A stretch of 8,440 nt of DNA, taken from positions 1 through 8,440 of the forward strand of contig JAGODW010000047.1 in the NCBI GenBank assembly GCA_017998025.1, written 5' to 3'. Below are positions 4,783-8,440 of the stretch, piece by piece. The DNA is from Spirochaetales bacterium (GTDB lineage Bacteria; Spirochaetota; Spirochaetia; DTKZ01). A program made the position numbers and the translations under genes. Every line of letters begins with the position of its first letter. Within the stretch, counting starts at the first letter, position 1. Under the pieces are notes generated by a model that made no database searches, had not been told where the DNA came from, and worked only from the letters and a program-made list of their open reading frames with translations.

Positions 4783-7307
4783 TTTATGACCGCAAAGGGT
4801 AATCCGCCACTTGAGAATGTACGGGGATAAGCATATATTCCCCAATCGTAGATGTACTCGCTCGTGTAATACTTAGCATAAAGCCCGCCGACGCTGCCGG
4901 AGATATAGGTTCCCACATCGATCGATGCTGATACGCTGACACTTCCGGAGAATTCTGTTCCGACACCGCTAAGCACACCAGCCGAAGCCTCAACTTCCAC
5001 ACTCAGACTCTGCTCTTTTGTAAAACTTGCTCCCGATGACAGATTAGAAGCATAACTGATTTCATTGTAATTGTTGCCCTGTGGAGTAATGCCCTTTACA
5101 GCGCTGGTTAAAAAGAGAAGGGCAGCTCCTTCTGCATCCACCTTTGAGGTATAGCTCAATGGATTTCCTAGGGTATGGGTCATGATCGATGAATCTACAT
5201 CCGGGTATGTACCGTTGTTCTCATTGTAAAAGTTTTGCTCGACCATGCAAATCCTTGGCTCACCTTCTATGACAATTTTGAGAGGCTCGCCGACGGTAGT
5301 TCCGTCAATACCTGAACTGTCTGCAGTAACAACCTGATACCAGTAGGTGTACAACGGAACTGAAGTAAAGATGATGCTATTGTGGCCTGCCGTGGATATA
5401 TACGCTACATCGACAGAAAATGATACATCAACAGAGAATGAAGCAGAATATTTCGTAGTCGATTTTATCTTTATCGATTCTTCGCCGTTGGAAAGAATCG
5501 GAACTGTAAGTTTCTCTCCAACCGTCGCACTCACCGCTGCACTAAAAGAAGCACTGACCCCTCCGCTTGCACCTGCGGTTTTACCGAACACCGTAGAGGA
5601 ACCATCGGTGTATTGTATTGCATTCGCATCCGAACTGCTCCAGTAGGGCGGAGAAGCAAGTACAGCAAGCACTAGAGGTTCTGAAAACGAGAGGGTGCGC
5701 CCTGCGTATTTGACCACCGTACTGTCACTATCAACATCCGCAAGGCAAAGAAACTGACCATACCCGGTCTCTATCGGGGTTGTTGTTTCAATTGCGATAT
5801 CACTGCTTCGCATGACGCCACCGGCAGAACCAATAGTGCTATTAAAGCTGATGATATTCACATGGTTACGGTCATAACCCATAACAACGACTTCTTCATG
5901 GGAACTACCGTCCCCGTCTAGTTCTCCATCAATGTCCCCGGCCATAACCTGATTATAGTAGGCTGTATCCGGAGCGCGATTTCCCCAAACGCCGCCCCAG
6001 CCAGGGATATACTCGGTACCGATAACGCTTCTTAAAATTTCACTACCCGAAGAATCAAAGGCAATGTTGAGCGTAGAGCCAGAGAGAGCAAGGACATCAT
6101 CGCTTGTCACTAGTTCCTTAATGCCATCTCCATTAAAGTCGGCAAGTGCAAGGATGGGTATAGCTGCATCCCTATCCCGTTGAACCTCCCAGCCGCTATA
6201 AAAATTGTGTACGTTACTGTTGAGGTCGTCCGCAAAATGGGTATTGTAGAAGCTATCCGAGACTGTACCTCCACTCACGGTAAAATGCATGACGATCGTT
6301 TCGTTCTGGGATGCACTGCTATGCAACCCTGCAATGACCACTTCGTTCATGCTATCTCCGTTCACATCACCCACCTTTATCTCCGCAGAACGTAACGACA
6401 CCGATGAAGCGGAAGCAGGCCGGCCTTCCACGATAGCATTCAGGGAAGAACCGCTGAGCCGGTAGATTGACAGTTGGGCAATATACGAACCTGTAAGAGT
6501 ACCATTACCGATAATGATCTCCTCGTCATGATCACCGTCGATATCCCCACACTCGACGCGCAGGAGTTGGTTTGCTGCAACCGAATCGAGGGAATTGAAG
6601 GTCTTTGTGGTTAAGAGGGATAGGGTATCGTCAAGGATATAGAGGGTTGCTCCGGAAGTGAGACAAATTTCATCTTTCCCGTCATTATCCAGATCCCCCG
6701 CAGCCATATCTATAGTATGATTCCAGATGCGAGTCCTGCTGAGATCGTTCACCCAATCTTCTTTTGTTGTAACACCGGAGTATAGGCTTGCGTCTTTCCA
6801 CGTGATCGACGGCTTTGCAGAAACCTTATAGGAACCCAAGTCATTTATGGTGAAAAAGCTGATCTTGCTCGTACTAACATTGAAGGACGCAAGAACTATC
6901 TCATCCTTTCCATTTCCGTTCAAGTCGGCTGCAATCGGCCGCTTTAAATTTCCTGAGGACGAATCCAAAGCTAATTTATTTACAGCAATATCTGACATAA
7001 ACGTCGTCGTTGCATCGTGGAGCTGGAGAATGTTTCCTGCAGTTATCGTTAAGACTTCCTTGACTGGCCGGAGATTTGTTACTTCCTCGCCAAAAGGGGA
7101 AGCTGCTACAGGAACGTCGCTATCATCGTATACACTGGTATCCAGGCCTAGCCTGGCCAGTATTTTCTCATTTTCAGAAGGTTCGTCTGAAGAACCGGAG
7201 CCTGAATGAGAATCTGAGTCTATGAAGAGAGGGCAGCCAGTAATCCAAAGAGCGGTAATAATAACTCCGATGATCTGAACTACAGAAGTAGTACGTTGTT
7301 TTTGCAT
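4764..7307 (-). CDS. Large FG-GAP/VCBS-repeat lipoprotein with beta-rich C-terminal half
   Basis: This 847-residue protein starts with a lipoprotein signal peptide: basic MQKQR, a hydrophobic stretch, and lipobox ITGC with Cys25 as the lipidated residue. A Ser/Asp/Glu-rich linker (about 29-48) follows. Seven Asp-rich calcium-loop motifs typical of FG-GAP/VCBS repeats begin near residues 127 (ADLNGNGKDE), 204 (GDLDNDGKDE), 254 (GDIDGDHDEE), 313 (GDVNGDSMNE), 389 (ADFNGDGIKE), 457 (GDIDGELDGDG) and 523 (ADVDSDS), consistent with one seven-bladed beta-propeller over about 85-550. The sixth loop carries an insertion and the seventh is degenerate. Residues 580-847 are beta-rich, with alternating Ser/Val tracts at 615-640 and 757-806 and an aromatic-rich end. 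It is probably attached to an outer or cytoplasmic membrane and binds ligands or surfaces; function unknown. The start is set by AAAGGAG at 7314-7320, 6 nt upstream. It converges on and overlaps the luxR-type gene. Confidence 0.87.
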   Translation of the reverse strand: MQKQRTTSVVQIIGVIITALWITGCPLFIDSDSHSGSGSSDEPSENEKILARLGLDTSVYDDSDVPVAASPFGEEVTNLRPVKEVLTITAGNILQLHDATTTFMSDIAVNKLALDSSSGNLKRPIAADLNGNGKDEIVLASFNVSTSKISFFTINDLGSYKVSAKPSITWKDASLYSGVTTKEDWVNDLSRTRIWNHTIDMAAGDLDNDGKDEICLTSGATLYILDDTLSLLTTKTFNSLDSVAANQLLRVECGDIDGDHDEEIIIGNGTLTGSYIAQLSIYRLSGSSLNAIVEGRPASASSVSLRSAEIKVGDVNGDSMNEVVIAGLHSSASQNETIVMHFTVSGGTVSDSFYNTHFADDLNSNVHNFYSGWEVQRDRDAAIPILALADFNGDGIKELVTSDDVLALSGSTLNIAFDSSGSEILRSVIGTEYIPGWGGVWGNRAPDTAYYNQVMAGDIDGELDGDGSSHEEVVVMGYDRNHVNIISFNSTIGSAGGVMRSSDIAIETTTPIETGYGQFLCLADVDSDSTVVKYAGRTLSFSEPLVLAVLASPPYWSSSDANAIQYTDGSSTVFGKTAGASGGVSASFSAAVSATVGEKLTVPILSNGEESIKIKSTTKYSASFSVDVSFSVDVAYISTAGHNSIIFTSVPLYTYWYQVVTADSSGIDGTTVGEPLKIVIEGEPRICMVEQNFYNENNGTYPDVDSSIMTHTLGNPLSYTSKVDAEGAALLFLTSAVKGITPQGNNYNEISYASNLSSGASFTKEQSLSVEVEASAGVLSGVGTEFSGSVSVSASIDVGTYISGSVGGLYAKYYTSEYIYDWGIYAYPRTFSSGGLPFAVINYWVSR

Positions 7308-7313
7308 CGATAT

Positions 7314-7320
7314 CTCCTTT
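7314..7320 (-). promoter_or_regulatory. Ribosome binding site of the FG-GAP lipoprotein gene
   Basis: Read on the minus strand this is AAAGGAG, 6 nt before the ATG whose complement is at 7305-7307. The strong site and ideal spacing settle the start, which also puts the signal peptide at the very N-terminus. Confidence 0.75.
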
Positions 7321-7475
7321 CAAGGCGAAACAGTTTGTTCTCCCTGCGCATATAATTTGAACACACCTAGAAAAGAAATACATCTGCTAAAACGTATATT
7401 TTTTACTTTCCTACATCAAATTAACCAAAAACAACCGATGTTCTCAGAAATTCTTCATTGGGTCATCCAGGGACT

Positions 7476-7510
7476 GTGTACTCCGATGAACCAACTGGTG
7501 GGAGTTACAC
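7476..7510 (+). other. Stem-loop in the divergent intergenic region, possible leader RNA element
   Basis: GTGTA-CTCC (7476-7484) pairs with GGAG-TTACAC (7501-7510) over nine base pairs with one bulged base. The 16-nt loop contains ACCAACTGGT, itself self-complementary. CTGT near 7474 and ACAG near 7533 could close a larger structure. No U-tract follows, so it is not a terminator. It lies about 185 nt before the dehydrogenase start and could be part of its leader, but it matches no riboswitch class I know. Confidence 0.35.
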
Positions 7511-7681
7511 CGAAAGCTCTCCTCGAAGGGACAGAATTGAAGTTGGCCTTTATGTATGGTTTGCTTATCTAACCCAAACAGTCTTGCTCCCAGAAAAGTT
7601 GATGCACGATCTCAATCTCTTTTAGTATATTTAACCTATATTTTCATTATAAACCCGTATTGGGGGAAATAAAACAATAAG

Positions 7682-7688
7682 AGAGAGG
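7682..7688 (+). promoter_or_regulatory. Ribosome binding site of the alcohol dehydrogenase gene
   Basis: AGAGAGG ends 6 nt before ATG 7695. This purine-rich site fixes the start, and the resulting N-terminus MVAFEWETPTKIIFG aligns well with the family's usual beginning. Confidence 0.6.
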
Positions 7689-7694
7689 TAGTGT

Positions 7695-8440
7695 ATGGTT
7701 GCTTTTGAATGGGAAACGCCGACAAAGATCATCTTCGGAGAGGGGTGCCTCGACCGACTGGCCACGGAAATTGCCCGGTGGGGCAAGAAGGTTCTCCTGG
7801 TCTATGGGCAGGAGAGCATCAAAAAACTGGGTATCTACGATACTGTGCTGAAACAGCTGCAGTCTGCATCCTGTAAGGTGATAGAACATCCAGGGGTAAA
7901 ACCGAACCCTATCCTATCTCACACAGAAGAAGGGATACGGAAGGCACTAGAAAGCGGAGTGGAAGTAATCCTTGCCGTAGGCGGAGGCAGTGTGATCGAC
8001 GAGGCCAAGGGCATTGCCATCGGAGCCCGCCATTCTGAACCTCTCTGGGACTTTTACAGCCGTAAACTCTCTGTGCGCACAACCCTCCCCCTGGTAGCGG
8101 TACAGACCTTACCTGCTACCTCTTCTGAGCTGAACCAGGTCTCCGTGCTTACCAACGACCGGACAGGAGATAAATTTAGCGTTCGTTCGAACGCACTCTT
8201 TCCCAAAGTCACCTTCCTCGACCCGGGTTTCACGGTTCATATTCCCCTTAAGCAAACAGCCTATGCCATAACCGATATTCTTGCTCACCTGATGGAGGGA
8301 TACTTTACCCAGGTACAGGATTATCCGGTGCAGGATGGGCTGGTGGAAGGAATGAGCCGGGCCCTTATGCAGGCGATGCATACTCTTCTTCAGGATCCTC
8401 AGAATATCGATGCTCGATCCGATGTCATGTGGGCGGGAGC
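7695..8440 (+). CDS. Iron-containing alcohol dehydrogenase (BDH/YqhD type), N-terminal part
   Basis: The frame runs uninterrupted from ATG 7695 to the window edge: 248 codons plus 2 nt of a protein normally about 390 residues long. Group III alcohol dehydrogenases reduce aldehydes to alcohols with NAD(P)H and a bound divalent metal in the cytoplasm. The N-terminus has the family's F.NPTKIIFG-like opening (residues 4-15). LLVYGQESIKKLGIYD (34-49) matches the BDH cofactor region, GGGSVIDEAKGIA (96-108) is the dinucleotide pyrophosphate-binding motif, and TLPATSSELN (138-147) matches the usual TLPATGSEMN. DILAHLMEGY supplies the first two metal ligands, Asp194 and His198, in the spacing and numbering of YqhD-type enzymes. 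The remaining His ligands fall beyond the window. A local oddity is YGQES where YGGGS or YGKGS is usual, near the residues that contact the NADP 2'-phosphate. It is transcribed divergently from the lipoprotein gene. Confidence 0.93.
   Translation, partial: MVAFEWETPTKIIFGEGCLDRLATEIARWGKKVLLVYGQESIKKLGIYDTVLKQLQSASCKVIEHPGVKPNPILSHTEEGIRKALESGVEVILAVGGGSVIDEAKGIAIGARHSEPLWDFYSRKLSVRTTLPLVAVQTLPATSSELNQVSVLTNDRTGDKFSVRSNALFPKVTFLDPGFTVHIPLKQTAYAITDILAHLMEGYFTQVQDYPVQDGLVEGMSRALMQAMHTLLQDPQNIDARSDVMWAG

Larger units (their letters stand above)
7321..7694. other. Divergent intergenic region between lipoprotein and alcohol dehydrogenase genes
   Basis: These 374 bases separate two divergently transcribed genes and should hold both promoters. 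I see no convincing pair of boxes for either: a perfect TATAAT on the plus strand (7351-7356) has no partner -35, and the AT-rich stretch 7620-7655 before the dehydrogenase holds several weak -10-like words. A plus-strand frame at 7357-7572 (71 codons from a TTG, or 44 from ATG 7438) has no ribosome binding site and no recognised domain; I do not call it a gene. The middle part (7470-7540) is less AT-rich than its flanks and can form a strong stem-loop. Confidence 0.6.

Noticed and set aside
7351..7356. Perfect TATAAT on the plus strand as a promoter -10 box
   Set aside because: No -35-like sequence lies 16-18 bp upstream, and such words arise by chance in AT-rich DNA. It is also about 340 nt from the dehydrogenase start.
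7357..7572. 71-codon plus-strand frame between the lipoprotein and dehydrogenase genes
   Set aside because: The TTG start overlaps a promoter-like word, neither it nor ATG 7438 has a ribosome binding site, and no family is recognised. It is kept only as part of a finding on the intergenic segment.

Overview
The window looks like chromosomal DNA of an anaerobic bacterium. It carries the end of a tungsten/molybdenum aldehyde:ferredoxin oxidoreductase, an oxygen-sensitive radical SAM enzyme and the start of an iron-dependent alcohol dehydrogenase. A membrane-embedded LuxR-type regulator and a large Ser-rich FG-GAP lipoprotein add a flavour I associate with free-living Spirochaetes (Spirochaeta/Treponema relatives). 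That assignment is inference: there is no rRNA or other phylogenetic marker here, and a clostridial host cannot be excluded.

Layout. (1) 1-1526, plus strand, relatively GC-rich: the 3' end of the aldehyde oxidoreductase gene, then, 38 nt later, a ten-helix AEC/malate-permease-like transporter, probably in one operon. (2) 1535-3600, plus strand, tetR part visibly more AT-rich: a strong promoter overlapped by inverted repeats, a TetR regulator, a 68-nt spacer holding a perfect palindrome and a hairpin abutting the ribosome binding site, and a 452-aa radical SAM protein with a C-terminal auxiliary-cluster (twitch/SPASM-like) domain. (3) 3601-4782: an intergenic region with a plausible promoter, then a LuxR-family regulator with about seven membrane segments. 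(4) 4764-7307, minus strand: an 847-aa lipoprotein with seven FG-GAP-type calcium loops (probable seven-bladed propeller) and a C-terminal half rich in alternating Ser/Val beta strands. Its 3' end overlaps the luxR-type gene tail-to-tail by 19 bp. (5) 7308-7694: a divergent intergenic region with a conspicuous stem-loop and a doubtful short ORF. (6) 7695-8440, plus strand: the first 248 codons of an iron-containing alcohol dehydrogenase of the BDH/YqhD type, running off the window.

How the genes may work together. The aldehyde oxidoreductase and the alcohol dehydrogenase are the two halves of the known acid-aldehyde-alcohol interconversion, and the AEC-type transporter could move the organic acid, but they are about 6 kb apart and not one operon. 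The TetR/radical SAM pair looks like a self-contained regulated unit acting on an unknown substrate. The membrane LuxR protein and the lipoprotein are both envelope-associated, but their only visible link is the overlapping convergent ends. I found no tRNA, rRNA, CRISPR array, insertion sequence or strong rho-independent terminator.
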